Assembly (NCBI GenBank): GCA_027886185.1 | Contig: WOAB01000589.1 | Coordinates: 9,367,001 to 9,431,000 of the forward strand | From: Rheum nobile | Taxonomy: Eukaryota > Streptophyta > Magnoliopsida > Caryophyllales > Polygonaceae | Direction of reading: 5' to 3' | Length of the DNA stretch: 64,000 bases | Shown here: positions 23,501-34,591 of the stretch, piece by piece | Position numbering within the stretch: the stretch's first letter is position 1 | Layout of the letters: the number at the start of each line of letters is the position of its first letter | Notes under the pieces: generated by a model | Told to the model about the DNA's origin: nothing | Database searches by the model: none | Seen by the model: only the letters and a program-made list of their open reading frames with translations | Translations under genes and position numbers: made by a program

Positions 23501-24269
23501 GTATTTGGGAACTTGTGTGTTCAATTAGTGTGAAAATGAACCTTATTTATTAGGTCGTATATTTGCTAGTAACGATCCTCATATATATATATATGTTATT
23601 GTAGGGTGCTAGATGAACTTTGGTGTGGATTTGGTGTGAATTTATATGCTTACTTAGCACGAGTATTCGTAGGAACGCTAATTACCTTGTGAGGTTTTGT
23701 ATTTTCTTTATAACTTGGTATTAGGAGGAAGATTGCCCTTATACTATTTTGTCATGACCTACCCAATCGTATATAAGTGGTGGTGCACTTAACTAGTGTC
23801 GACATTCGGGATTCGTCCCATGATATATATCTCATTGCGAGATTGGTGTGGATTGAAAGCTTTAACGTAAATGCACGTTTTGAAATTAAATAAGATAAGT
23901 GTCGTTTCGCATATAATTAATATACCCTCAGGTGAGAAGTACAATGTGAAACTCGCTCGGTCTCTTGTCTAAAGTAAGTCTTCTTTCCAATCTAGATTTG
24001 CATTATTCGGTGAGGTTGGTCGATGACCCAAATATTTAATGAGGCATTTTCAAAACTTTGTGTGACAAATATATTGTTCTCAAACAAATTCATTTATTTC
24101 CCATAAGACTCAAGTTTGTTGGAGTCTTCTCTTGAAGCATGCCTTTTGTTTATTTTCAATAGAAGTATAGTAGTCATATACCGTTTACCGAGTTTTATTC
24201 GAGAAACAAGGATAGTGACTATAACTACTGAACTTAAGTCTATTGTGAGCATGCAGCACTTCGTAAGAG
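20513..24269. other. Long non-coding interval, mostly AT-rich
   Basis: No gene is recognisable. The part at 22300-22870 is less AT-rich, with CT-rich and CCACCG stretches, and could be an old LTR or leader of the gypsy relic to its right. A TATATA microsatellite lies at 23582-23595. The small open frames on either strand (up to 108 codons) match no family that I know. Confidence 0.5.
21480..21662 (+). repeat. Degenerate tandem repeat of about 48 bp
   Basis: Four diverged units each pair a block like GGGCCACAAGGGCAAGGGTTG or GGTCGCAGGGGAACGAGCTG with a block like CCATCAAGTTTTATGCTATTAGCC. Spacing is about 48-60 bases. The units are too diverged for a consensus by eye, and the function is unknown. 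Confidence 0.55.
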
Positions 24270-26570
24270 TTACCCCCATTGAGGAAGTCCTACACTACAC
24301 TAATCATCTGTACAAGAATCTCCCACAAAGAAGGACTCCAATTTCTAGCTCTCGGCCATGGAATGCTCCAAGTGCTAGCACCTCTAACCCTCCTCCTCGG
24401 CGCCAAGAGCCAAGAACTGAACCCACTCATCCCCTCCAAGAAAAGAAGCCCCATAAGCTCCTCTAGGACAGAGGAGGGAAGGCGAGAACCGCACAAGGGA
24501 TCTCAAGTGCTTCAAATGCTTAGGGCGTGGCCACTTTGTCAAGGACTGGCCTACAAAGAAGCAAGTTCTCCTTAACACTTTGGGAGACTATGAATCTGAG
24601 GAAGAGCTAGAAGAAAGAGAAGAGAACCATGAAGAAGACGAGGAAATGCATGTAGAAGCAGCCACCGGGGATTGCTTTGTTGTCAAGAGAACCTTGGTGA
24701 CTCATGAGGCTCAAAGTGTTCCTAATCAGCGTGAGACTATCTTTCACACTCGATGTCTTATCCAAGGAAAGGTATGTAGCATGATTATAGACGGAGGATC
24801 TTGTTGCAATATCATAGATCAAGAGGTAGTCTCTCGTTTTCACATTCCTACAATTCCTCACCACCAACCTTATACTTTGTGTTGGCTTAACTCCTCTACT
24901 CCTCTTAAAGTTAAGGAACAAGCCAAGATTCAGTTTTCTATAGGTGGCTATGAAGATGAGGTATTTTGTGATGTTTTACCCATGACTGCTTGCCATCTCT
25001 TGCTTGGGAGACCATGGCAATTTGATAGAGGAGTAATTCATCACGGGGTCAGCAACGAGTATTCTTTTCATTTGAAGGGGAAGAGGATCACACTACACCC
25101 CCTTGCGCCACATGAGATCATGGCTGACCATGTTGCTAGAGAGCAAAGAAGACAAGCTAGAGAGGCCGAGGAGGACAAAAAGGGAAAGAAGTTGGCCATT
25201 GGGAAGAATCAAGCCGCCTCTAACCATATGCTCCTGGCTAAGGCCTAGGAAGTCCATCAAGCTATCAAGGGGAGTGAAGTTTGTTTCCTTGTAATTTTCA
25301 AAGATGTTTTGATCTCTTCTAAGAGTTAGCTGATCTTCCACTTCTTATCTCCTCTCTCTTGCAGGAATTCCAAGTTTTGTTCCAAGCTGAAGTTCCAAGT
25401 GGTCTACCTCCCATCTTAGGTATTGAACATCAAATAGACTTTATCCCGGGGGCAACCTTGCCTAATAGAGCTGTCTATAGAGCCAACCTAATTGAGACCG
25501 AAGAGCTTCAAAAACAGGTTTAAGACCTCCTAGACAAAGGGTATGTAAGGGAAAGTTTAAGCCCATGTTCAGTTCCGGTTATTCTTGTGCCCAAAAAGGA
25601 TGGAACTTGGAGAATGTGCGTTGATTGTAGGGCTATCAATAACATAACCATCAAATATCGTCACCCTATCCATTGGCTTGATTAGGGGTGTTCATCCGGT
25701 CCGGACCGTATTTTTTCAAAAGTCTGGACCAGAGACCGGTTTAGACCGGTCCTTATTAAAAAAATAATAATTTAAAATCTATAAAAAATATCTAAAAAAC
25801 ATTTATACTCCTAACTTATTAAATTAAGAAAAATATCTATAAAAAAATACATATAGATCTCCAAAAAAACATATAAATTAAGAAAAATAAATTTTTTTTT
25901 TAAAATCCGGTCCACTGGTCTGGACCGTTTTTTTTTTCGGGTTTGGACCGGACCGGACCCGGATTAAGGGGAAAACCTGGACCGGAGACCGGACCATAAT
26001 TTCACCGGTCCGTTCTGGTCTTTTTCGGTCCGGTCCGGTCCGATTTTCCGGTCCGGTCCCATTTTGAACAGCCCTAGGCTTGATGATATGCTTGATGAGC
26101 TCCATGGTTCTAGTGTGTTCTCCAAGATCGATCTAAAAAGTGGGTACCACCAAATAAGGATGAAGGAAGGAGACGAGTGGAACGTGATGCCATTTGGTCT
26201 CACCAATGCTCCAAGCACGTTCATGAGGCTAATGAACCATGTTCTAAGACTCTTCCTTGGTAAATTCGTTGTAGTTTACTTTGATGATATCTTGATTTAT
26301 AGTCGAAATTTGCATGATCATGCTTATGATCTTAGAAAGGTTTTGGAAGTGCTTAGGCATGAGAAATCAGAAAGTGTCACTTTTGCTCGAATCACGTGGT
26401 ATTTCTTGGCTTTGTTGTATGCAGGGATGACCTTAGAGTGGATGAAGAAAAGATCAAGGCTATCAAAGAATGGCCCACGCCAACCACCATGACTCAAGTT
26501 CGGAGTTTCCTTGGCTTGGCTGGCTTCTACTGTCGGTTTGTAAGAGATTTTAGCACCTTAGTGGTGGCCG
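24270..26570 (+). pseudogene. Ty3/gypsy gag-protease-RT fragment, interrupted and truncated
   Basis: A knuckle, CFKCLGRGHFVKDW (about 24509-24550), has the usual last Cys replaced by Trp. The acidic linker and an aspartic-protease-like domain follow, with IIDGGSCCNIID near 24785 and HLLLGRPWQFDRG near 24995. The 222-codon frame ends at 25248. RT resumes from about 25365 (QIDFIPGATLPNRAVY, then KKDGTWRMCVDCRAINN), carrying a stop after ELQKQV. The chain continues after an inserted MITE with FSKIDLKSGYHQI, the catalytic YFDDILIYS (about 26279-26305) and, after a frame change near 26395, GLAGFYCRFVRDFSTLV. It stops abruptly at about 26570, with no RNase H, integrase or LTR. It once encoded a Ty3/gypsy polyprotein and cannot do so now. 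Confidence 0.9.
25683..26076. mobile_element. hAT-like MITE inserted in the gypsy RT, 8-bp TSD
   Basis: The insert starts TAGGGGTGTTCATCCGGTCC and ends GAACAGCCCTA, giving inverted ends TAGGG(G/C)TGTTCA. GGCTTGAT flanks both sides (25675-25682 and 26077-26084). Removing the insert plus one copy joins HPIHWLD to DMLDELHGS and restores the RT frame. Subterminal regions are packed with GGTCCGG/CCGGACC motifs, as expected of transposase-binding clusters. The middle is A/T-rich and non-coding. The eight-base duplication and the TAGGGGTG ends indicate the hAT superfamily. Confidence 0.93.
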
Positions 26571-26667
26571 AGCATCAAGGTGGTTGGCGTGGGCCATTCT
26601 TTGATAGCCCAGCGAGCACCTTGATGCTCGGCCCGGTGGCGGCCGAGCATCAAGGTGCTCGCTGGGC
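26563..26667. repeat. Palindromic junction between the gypsy RT and element D
   Basis: Three events are visible. The block 26579-26608 is an inverted copy of RT sequence at 26457-26486 (GGCTATCAAAGAATGGCCCA and onward). The blocks 26607-26633 and 26641-26667 form a perfect 27-base inverted repeat around a 7-base spacer. A third copy of GGCCGAGCATCAAGGTG lies at 26566-26582. The gypsy RT stops on the left side and the minus-strand gag of element D begins on the right. This looks like repair or reverse-transcription template switching. Confidence 0.85.
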
Positions 26668-27776
26668 TCCCAATGTGCCGAGGCCCCAAGGTGGGGGTGG
26701 CTTGTCGGGCCATGAGAGGAAGCACGAGTAGGCAACAAGGGCGCCGACAAATGTGGCAACACGGCGCCGCTCGCCGTGGTGGTGAGGCAAGAGTGTGGCA
26801 CCAAGAGGGAGGTGGGGGCCTTGCTGGTGGGAGGCGCGTCAGGTGAAGGTGGACTTCCGGTGGCCGTGAGGAGAGCCTTGGTGGCGTGTGCCTCCTTGGC
26901 TGCGGCATCTTGGCTGTGGGCTGCGAAGGCGCGACTCTCCTCGGCCATCCGGGCTGCAAAGATGTGCTCAATGGGCTCCTCCGTGGGGGACTCAACGGTG
27001 GCCGATGGACGCTCAATGGTGGCAAGCCGGGCGTCGGAGGTCTCCTGCTCTCGGCGGTGCTTGGCCTCGACAATTTCTCTCTCGCGGAGGAGCTCGGCCT
27101 CGACAATTTCTCTCATCCGGCTAAGTTCGACCTCGACAACCTCTATCTTCCGGCGGAACTCAACCTCGGCAACCACTCGCTTCCGGTGGAACTCGGCCTC
27201 AGCAGCTAAATCGGCGCAACACTCCTCATGGGCAACCTCCATGGTCTTGGCCTTATCACGGCAGCTCACGGTGAGAATGGGAGCCGGCCGGGACTGGGCC
27301 AAGTATGACGTGGGCACCATAGGTGTGGACTAGGCCATGTATGATGTGGGCGCCACGAGTGTGGTGCGGGAGCTGGCCAAGAGGCGCCAATCTTGTTGGG
27401 GGTGACGAGTGTGGCCATTGGCGCGGAGGCTGGCACGGGGAGGTGGCAGCCAATGCGGGTCACGACTGTTGAGCGGGCGCCGGGGCTGGCCCAGGGCGCG
27501 GTCATACTCCCGGGGGTACACATCCGCCCAAGCCTCGTCTTCAAAGCCCTCAAGATACTCTCCATACTGGCCTTCCTCTTCATAGCCTCCAAAAGACCTC
27601 ATGTCAAACTCGGTGAAACTATCATCATAGAGGTGGTTTAGCTCATAGTCGGCTGCGGGCCTAGGGGCGGCGCGTGGATAAAGACCTCCATACAAGGGCA
27701 TGGGATCACGAGCGTGGCTTCGTGGGTGCCGGCCCGACAACGGCCGAGTGTTATAAGGCCAATGTGGCTCTTCCAT
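26634..27776 (-). pseudogene. gag-like ORF of element D, one nonsense codon
   Basis: Read on minus, the frame starts at 27776 (MEEPHWPYNTRPLSGRHPRS). It has a Tyr/Glu-rich segment, one TAG at 27327-27329, and then a long charged coiled coil (about 27250-26990: EVELSRMREIVEAELLRERE). A Pro/Ala/Ser-rich end reads into the junction at 26633. The TAG sits where the duplicated neighbouring peptide PTSYLAQ has CAG (PTSYMA-stop), which fits a single C-to-T change. The N-terminus is clearly homologous to the broken frame starting at 36209. I recognise no protease, RT or integrase. A structural (gag-like) role is inferred from position after leader and LTR. Confidence 0.7.
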
Positions 27777-28813
27777 GGGGACTCACCTAGCACAAGCAAT
27801 AGGCAAACCAAGTAAAACGTTCCAAGCAATCACAACAAGCATACTAAGAAATTATGAATACCTTAGGCCTAAGACAATCAAACCAAGACAATACAAGCAA
27901 TAAGGAAAGGGAAGGGACAATCCTCCAACTGGGCGGCTAAGGTGAGCTAGCCAAGTATGTGATCAAGGGCCACAAGTCAAAGTAAGCAAGCAACTAAGGC
28001 AAATGATCAAAGCAAGCATGGATAGATCATGAAAAGCAACTCCAACCAAACTTATAAGATTTTAAACAAGGTGGAACAACACATGCAAGTCAAGAATGAG
28101 ATGGATGTAGAGCAAGGTGATGTGTGGCAAAGGGGAAGAACATGGAAGGTGGGCACAATGAACCTTGGTGCGAAGTGAAAGATGCTTCTCCAAGTCTTGC
28201 AACAAACTTTGCTTTGCTCTCTCTTTTTTTACTTCTGTTTTTTTTTTTACTTTATATATTTTTTTTACTTGGGAAGCAATCTGAAAATTACAATAGGGAG
28301 GCAACCAAGGTGAGTTTGGAAGACTTAGAACTTACTCTTGATGTGAGCAAGCTCTTGTTTTGACTTAGGAAAAGAGAGAGAGAAGACTTTGCCACAAAAA
28401 GACTTACCTTTCCATCCAAATCACCACAAGACAAACAAAAAACCCCACACAAGCTAAGGAAAGTAAAGCAAGCTAGGAGTTACTCAAAATGGCTCTAGAC
28501 ATGTTTACTTTGACCAAATGATATGTTGGCTTTGCCACTTTGGTAGAGATCACATGCAAAGGCTAAGGGAATGGGTCAATGGAGTTGTCTTCAACCTTTG
28601 GCAAGGCAGATTGTACGACTAGGTGGTGGTGGAGGTCAGGTGGGTGCCGACAAGGTGGTAGGTGGCGGCGGTGGGGTGGTGGGTGGTGGAAACAAAATGG
28701 TCGGATTTTTTTTTTGGCTTTTTGAAATGAAATTTTATAGAGAGCAAGATCAAAGCACGAATAACACGAAAATGAAAAAAAATTGAGAAGAAAACACTGA
28801 GCTTGGCTGCTGA

Positions 28814-28825
28814 GCTCTGATATCA
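28814..28825 (-). promoter_or_regulatory. Primer-binding site of element D (initiator tRNA-Met type)
   Basis: On minus the site reads TGATATCAGAGC, close to the TGGTATCAGAGC complement of the plant initiator tRNA-Met 3' end. It lies two bases after the LTR end CACACCA. Confidence 0.7.
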
Positions 28826-28827
28826 AT

Positions 28828-29523
28828 TGGTGTGAAACAAGATCCTTGGAGAGGCCTTGCTTCACCGAAATGGCTCGATCGTGGCACAAGCTTGCTCCTT
28901 TCTTCTCCTTGGCACCAAGGTCAGTTCTTGAGCTCTTCTTGGAGTCCCTTTGAAGGTGGAAGCGCGTGGAGATGGAGGTGAAGTCGGCTGAGTTGTGAAT
29001 TCGAAGCAAAGAGATGTGTTTGAGTTGTTGGGAGGTGTTTGAATGAGACAATGCCAAGGGAACCTCAAGGAGGTTCCTTGGCTGAGATTGGAGAGATTTT
29101 GAACCAAGAACAAGATGTTGTTGAGTGAAAATACTACTTGATTGAATGAAGACTTCGAACAAGATAGATCTAAAGCTTGTGGCTTTAGATGGAGAGCTTA
29201 AACCGGGGAGGACCACCTCAACCCTTGAAGGAGGACCACCTCAACTTCTTTGCAAGCTTTAGCTCTCAATATTCACCAAATGAAAAAGGAAGCCAAGAGT
29301 TGGCTTAAATAGCTAGGGTTTCTAATGGGCTAAGGGTCCACATGCAAGAGGCCCAACTTACCCACTTTAGGAAATGTAAAGACTTAAAATGAAGCTACTA
29401 AAAATAAGAAATCAAGGGATAGGTTCCACGCGCCTAGGATTGGATTTGGCAAGGACGACACCTTGGATGTCATGGGGATGAAGGCGTCGGCGCTTTGGTT
29501 GTCATGGCCTTGGTAAAGCCAAG
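28828..29523 (-). repeat. 5' LTR of element D
   Basis: On minus the LTR ends in TTGTTTCACACCA directly before the primer-binding site. A CTATTTAAGCC block at about 29305-29315 is a plausible TATA region. The downstream part (AAGGAGAAGAAAGGAGCAAG, then CCACGATCGAGCC) resembles the end of the element C LTR. The start of the LTR is not fixed; it may be cut by element C. Confidence 0.6.
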
Positions 29524-30245
29524 TGATGGCCTTGATGAGTGCTTCGGCCATCCCTCAATGTGGAGGTGAGGTGCCCATGGCTCGCCGGTGTCGTTGATGG
29601 AGGACAAGGAGGATTGGAACTCATCACATCAACATGGAGGAGCCAAGGCCTTGAACACCAAGACGCCGGCGCATCAATGCCACGACACTCAAGCATCGAC
29701 CGTACTTCGATTCCAAGGCATTTATGTGCACGTCTATATCCAAGCCTTTATGACTTTTATCCCCTCTCCGCTTTAGTTAATTAATCATGTATTTGTCTTT
29801 CTATTTTGGGACATGTGGACCCATTTGTAAATGGGATCCTAATCCACCCAAAAACCCTATACTATATAAGCCATCTTTGTCTTTCTTTGTTCACTAGTTA
29901 AAGAATAGAGAAGTGGAACATTACCTTGGGTTAGAGGAACACCTCCCCTAAGGTCTCCACTTATTTCTTTAAACTCAAGCATTCAAATCTCTTGCTCTTG
30001 TTTCCAAACTCAAGATCCAAGCCAAGAATCCTCTTTGAAGAGGATTCCTTGGCCCTCCCTTGTCTCGGCCAAACCGAGACCAAACCCTCAAGCTCTCACG
30101 CCTCCCTCTTGCCATCTTCACTCAAGAGATTAGGATCCTGTGAAGGTGCCCTCAAGAACACCTTGGAGCCACTTTGAAGCCAAGGAGAAGGAAGCCCTCT
30201 TCACTTAGTCACGATCAAGCCACTCCGGGAAAAAAAGCCTAACCT
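29524..30245 (+). repeat. 5' LTR of element C
   Basis: The LTR begins TGATGGCCTTGATGAGTGC. CTATACTATATAAGCC at about 29860 is a good TATA-box candidate. It closes near the CACTTAGTCACGATCAAGCC and GCCTAACC blocks (30200-30245), which recur at 41325-41370. The exact 3' end and primer-binding site are not recognisable, so the right boundary is approximate. Confidence 0.55.
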
Positions 30246-31444
30246 TTCTCCTCTTTCAAATTCAGTTTTTATGCTTAGTTTTCTTGTGTTTACATGATGA
30301 CTTTGTGTTTATGCTCATTTTGTTTCTTCTTCTTGTTTGCATGAGTTTCTCTTCTTGTTTCCATGGTGATTTGTGCTCAGTTGTTATGCTCCATTTTCCT
30401 CTTGTTAGCATGATTTGTTTTCTTGTTTCCATGTTAGATTTGTGTTTATTTTAGTTGCTTTGTTGTCCCCTACCAAAACCGCCCCCAAAAACCAAAAAAA
30501 CAATTCTGCCGTCGCCCACCACCACCTCCGGCCACCGCGCCACCGCCCCTGCCACCTTGGCCCCATCCACCACCACCCTACAGACACCAACACCGCCCCC
30601 CATGGCCGGCCATGTGCCCATCTTCCCTTGCTAGCTCCTTTTAGAATTCCTTAAGTGTTGCATGTGACTTTGTTATTTTTGGCTAAGGCTATTTGGGTAA
30701 AGGCCAAAATTGACTCTTGGCTGATTTGTTTGGGGTAGTGAGCTAGGAAGCTTTTCATTGTGGGTTTCAAAAATGGTTGAATTTAAGTGGCAAGTCAACA
30801 ACTCTCTTTCCTCTTTTCTCAAGCTTTGTCCCACCCCAAAAAGGGACATTGTCACTCTAAAAAATCACCCTTGTTGCCACACCTTTGCAACCCCAAAAAG
30901 TTGTGGCCCCATTATTGATTTCAAGCTCAAGGCCATTACACCATTTCGACCTCACCAAACACAACAAGAGAAAAGCCTAAGTATAAACAAGAGGCCAAAA
31001 GAAAAAGGCAAAGGCCTAATTAAAAATAATAATCAGAATTCTAGTCTTTTCGGTTGGGCCACAACAACTCCCACACCAATCTTGTGGGCTCTCTCCCTTC
31101 ACTTGGCAACTTGGGCCACTAAGCCTACCTCCCCAGTTTCCTCTATTTTCTTGCCATTTCATTTCCCCCCCTTTTATTGCCCATATGGCAACCCACTAAC
31201 TCTCTTTCCCTCTCTCATCATGCTAAGTCTTGAAGTTGGACTCTACTCCTTAACCTAAGTCATTCACTTTGGAAAGTTTGCAAGTACTTAAGTTCTAGTC
31301 AAGCTTGGCAAGTCACATGCTCCACCGAGGCCTAGCTTGTTCCTTTACTTGCCCCTTCCTTATTGCATTCGGTTGATTGTCTTAGGCTCGTGTGTCTTAG
31401 GTTTGTGTGCTTACTTGTTGCGTGCATTCGGTGAATTGCCCTTT
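30246..31444 (+). other. Leader of element C (first part)
   Basis: Non-coding leader with a CCACC/CCGCC-rich block (30480-30600) matching the corresponding block in element D. It continues after element A at 36026. The 166-codon frame at 30758-31258 matches no known family. Confidence 0.5.
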
Positions 31445-32520
31445 TGATGTGACTATATCCCATCAAGAGCTAGACACCTCAAGCCACCAAGAGCCCCAAG
31501 TGCAAGCAAGTGACACCGGCCAAGTTGATCAAGGCTAAGCATCGGCGCCACACAAGGAGGACTTCATTTCACCGGTCGCTGCACCACTTGTCCCGCACAC
31601 CAAGGCTTCCATTGACTCAAGTGACAATGAAGAGTCCGTTCAGCCCATGAGTGCCGAGGGAAATGTGCCCAAGACTCCCAAACATCGCACTCCACACACG
31701 TCATCGCGCCAAGATGACATAGCTGCGTTGAGCATGGGCCCAATTTTGTTTCACTCGTGCAAACTGGCCCATTTGTTGAGGAGGCCCACTTAACTCATCC
31801 AGCTAGCATGTTCTAGAAGGGAAAGCTCAAAAGACTTCGGGTTTAGGAGTTATTTGATTTGGAAGACACTAATTGAGGATGCTTTTACTAGGCTAGTTCA
31901 AGAGTTTTTAACTCCATTTTTGTAGGCCTATTTAATCATGCCTCGTGAGCCTTTTATAATCATCACATGTTTAATAAAAAACCAGCAGCTTCAAGCTTCT
32001 TTCTATCAAAGAAAAGTCCTTAGCTCGTGTGTTATATCGAGCTCATTTTGCTCTTCCCCTTGGGTGAGTCACATCCCATCGAAGAGGTTTAACCTTGTTC
32101 TTCCTTGGGCGTGTGTCATATCCTCCTTTAAAGTCCACCTATCCAGCCACTCAACTTCACCATTCGTTCATCTAAACACTCATCTCCACCCTCTTCAACT
32201 CCTCCTTCGCAGAACCAACATCATCAACACATCCTTCGCTGGACTGCCTGCGACCCTTCCGTAAATTTCGCACACTTCTGATTCCCTGATCCGTTCATGC
32301 TCTAATTTTGAGGAAATCAACTAGAAGAGGGATCTAACTCTGGGCTTTGAAATCACCCAATTCGGAGTCCGGATCAGAGAGAACAAGCCAGTTGAAGACC
32401 GGACAAATTTTCTAGAATTCAGGATCCTTCCTTTGAAGCCAAGACGTGTACTCTCCTCCACTTGGACCTCAGTTGGAGCGTCTCCCTTGCACCGTGGACG
32501 AAAGAAGGCATATCCTATCA
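31445..32520 (+). repeat. 5' LTR of element A
   Basis: The 1076-base LTR matches 34924-36025 over its full length by eye, with scattered substitutions and small indels such as an extra segment near 35821-35850 in the right copy. It opens with TGATGTG and closes ATATCCTATCA. Confidence 0.93.
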
Positions 32521-32522
32521 CG

Positions 32523-32534
32523 TGGTATTAGAGC
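32523..32534 (+). promoter_or_regulatory. Primer-binding site of element A
   Basis: TGGTATTAGAGC begins two bases after the 5' LTR. It differs at one position from the TGGTATCAGAGC complement of initiator tRNA-Met. Confidence 0.85.
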
Positions 32535-33466
32535 CACGCAAGGTAAACGCTCAAAATTCTGATTTTGGAAGTCGAACTTAGTTGTTTTTGCAAGCAAACC
32601 TGATTTTGTGCCATTGTTGTGTAAGTTCCTGAAGTTCTGGATTAAAATCGTGGGAGATTGCAGGTTGGAGACAACCTTTGAGTTGAACTAAACTTCTATC
32701 ATTTAAAATTCTTGCAATAATTGAAGCCACTTCCATTAATCCCACTTAACTCTTGGATTGTTTTTTCTGAAAACTTTCTGAATTTCCTTTATTAACTCAG
32801 CCGAGTTTTCTGTTTTTCTTTTCCTTCTTTTGCTGCATCAAACCTTGATTGAAGTTGTGTGATTCATGTGACCAATTGGACTAATCGAGGAGCTAAAAAA
32901 AAGGGAAATGACTTGAGATAACTCAAGCCAACTGAAATCAATCAAAACTGAAATTCCTTCACCAATTAGATGTGTTCTCAACTCAGTCAAGAGATTTGTT
33001 CTCAATTCTATTGTCTCAAGTGTAATCAAAGGGGATATAGCCCAAGAAAACTCGAGAAATAAAGGCTAAGTAGCTAGAAAAATTCGAGAAAGAAGCAAAG
33101 GTTCGAGAAAGAGTGGCGAAGCCAGAAAAAAGCGAACAAAGTTGAACTTGATGACCTTGTTTTAGTACCTTCTTTGGTGACTTGATTTGGTTTGTTTTGG
33201 CTTCATAAAATACTGAGTTCAATCAAAGTTTGTTGTGGTTTTCTTGGTTTGCAAAACGACCCCTAGTTAGCCTTGTTTTGGTAAGCTTGCAAACTGAACT
33301 TTGTGGCAACTTTTGAATCAAAATTTTAAGCACTTGCGTGCTCAAGGGACCATTGTTTGATCTTGTCTTCATTAGTTCTTGTTGCTTGGGTTTTGCTTCG
33401 GTTGTTGACCTTGTAGGGAAAGGCAGATCCTATCACCTTGTGTGAGATGTTGTTCACTGGACTGAG

Positions 33467-34591
33467 TTGCTGGTAAGGCGACTTCCAATGGAGTTTCGGC
33501 GACAAGAACACACGGAGACGTCTGAATTGGGTCAAATGTCAATAGGGGATTATCCTTACTTTCGGGCTTATGGTGAGTACCCTAACTCCCAAACTTACAC
33601 AAGCACCTACAAGGATTTCTTTGGCCGAGGACAAGGAGCTAGCGATCCTATCAATAGGCCTCAAGAACGAACATACCCCATGGCGCCTAGTAGCCCTACA
33701 TCGTTGCCCCGACAAGATGTACTAAGACACTCACCTCCAAGGGAGAACATTAGAGAAATGAATATCCCTTCACTTAGGCGGCCACAACAAGCTCCAAGGG
33801 ACATGCCACCAAGGTATCAACCTATCCTTTCTTTTGGGCCTTCTTATTATTATTCTAACCCTTCCGTGCAGACCAATGGAGTCTATGACTTACCAAACCC
33901 ATCTTTTAGCACATCCAAGGGTAGAGAAAGAGTGCCTCCACCGCCGCGAGTTAGGACACGTGACATTGTATGTGTCATGTGTGATGGGCGAGGTCACTTG
34001 ACTGAAATTTGTCCAAACCAATACTCTTACAAGGATGAAGGATCCTTTGAGAGTGAAGCTTTGGTTGATGCTTATGTGGGAGAAGAGGTCAAGAGTGAAC
34101 CGAATGCTAGTCACCTTTACCTAGTTTTAAGCAACAAAGAAGAGCCGCTTAAGGGTCATGATGCCGAGGAAGGCAATTTGGTTGTTCAAAAAGAGGCTAA
34201 AGATGAGGATGCTCTTGCTACTGAATCACCATCGTCTATGGCCAACGCAAAAGAGCAACCAATGGAAAAAGAGGAGGAAATCTTGGAGCCATCTCCAACT
34301 CCTCCAAGACGCAAGTGTTGGCCTACAATCCAACGTAGCTCCTTAGCATCATTAGCTACTCCATGGTCTGACTTGACACACATGGTTCCTTCAAGCTTGC
34401 CATTTCTTCTACAAGACGAGGTTGATGCAAAAGATGTCAAACTGGCCGAAGATTCTGATTCTGACCTTGCAAAGAAGGAGGTCCAATCTAGGACTCATTC
34501 TAGGGAAGTATCATATGCCCTTACTTTGCTTTCTACTCTATTATTCTCGTCGCTTGATAATGAATATCTTTCAAAGAGTAGAGAATTCTAA
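33467..34591 (+). CDS. gag-derived protein of element A, CCHC knuckle, gag core deleted
   Basis: The 374-codon frame is fully open. The first part is Pro/Arg/Tyr-rich (SIGDYPYFRAYGEYPN near the start). A single CCHC knuckle, CVMCDGRGHLTEIC, lies at about residues 169-182. The rest is acidic and ends in a conserved block (PSSLPFLLQDEVDAKD, about residues 306-321) that recurs in element B as PSSLPFLLQEEVDTKD. The alpha-helical Retrotrans_gag core seen in B is absent. An RNA-binding role follows from the knuckle; anything more is inference. The true start could be the Met at residue 8 or 24. An open frame in a non-autonomous element may be under weak selection or simply young. Confidence 0.7.
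   Translation: MLVRRLPMEFRRQEHTETSELGQMSIGDYPYFRAYGEYPNSQTYTSTYKDFFGRGQGASDPINRPQERTYPMAPSSPTSLPRQDVLRHSPPRENIREMNIPSLRRPQQAPRDMPPRYQPILSFGPSYYYSNPSVQTNGVYDLPNPSFSTSKGRERVPPPPRVRTRDIVCVMCDGRGHLTEICPNQYSYKDEGSFESEALVDAYVGEEVKSEPNASHLYLVLSNKEEPLKGHDAEEGNLVVQKEAKDEDALATESPSSMANAKEQPMEKEEEILEPSPTPPRRKCWPTIQRSSLASLATPWSDLTHMVPSSLPFLLQDEVDAKDVKLAEDSDSDLAKKEVQSRTHSREVSYALTLLSTLLFSSLDNEYLSKSREF

Larger units (their letters stand above)
26634..29523 (-). mobile_element. LTR element D, minus strand, 3' part missing
   Basis: Read on minus, an LTR (29523 to 28828) is followed by a primer-binding site, a leader of about 1 kb and the gag-like frame. The leader resembles that of element C: both carry a CCACC-rich block and end in TTGCTTGTGCTAGGTGAGTC just before the gag ATG. 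The element is cut at about 26633 by the palindromic junction, so pol, if any, and the 3' LTR are absent. On the right it meets the start of element C at 29524. Confidence 0.7.

Noticed and set aside
26776..27333. 185-codon plus-strand frame
   Set aside because: It is the mirror of the minus-strand gag-like frame of element D, which has the homologue at 36209 and the correct position after a leader.
28563..29216. 217-codon minus-strand frame as a gene
   Set aside because: It spans the end of the element D LTR, the primer-binding site and the leader, which are non-coding by structure.
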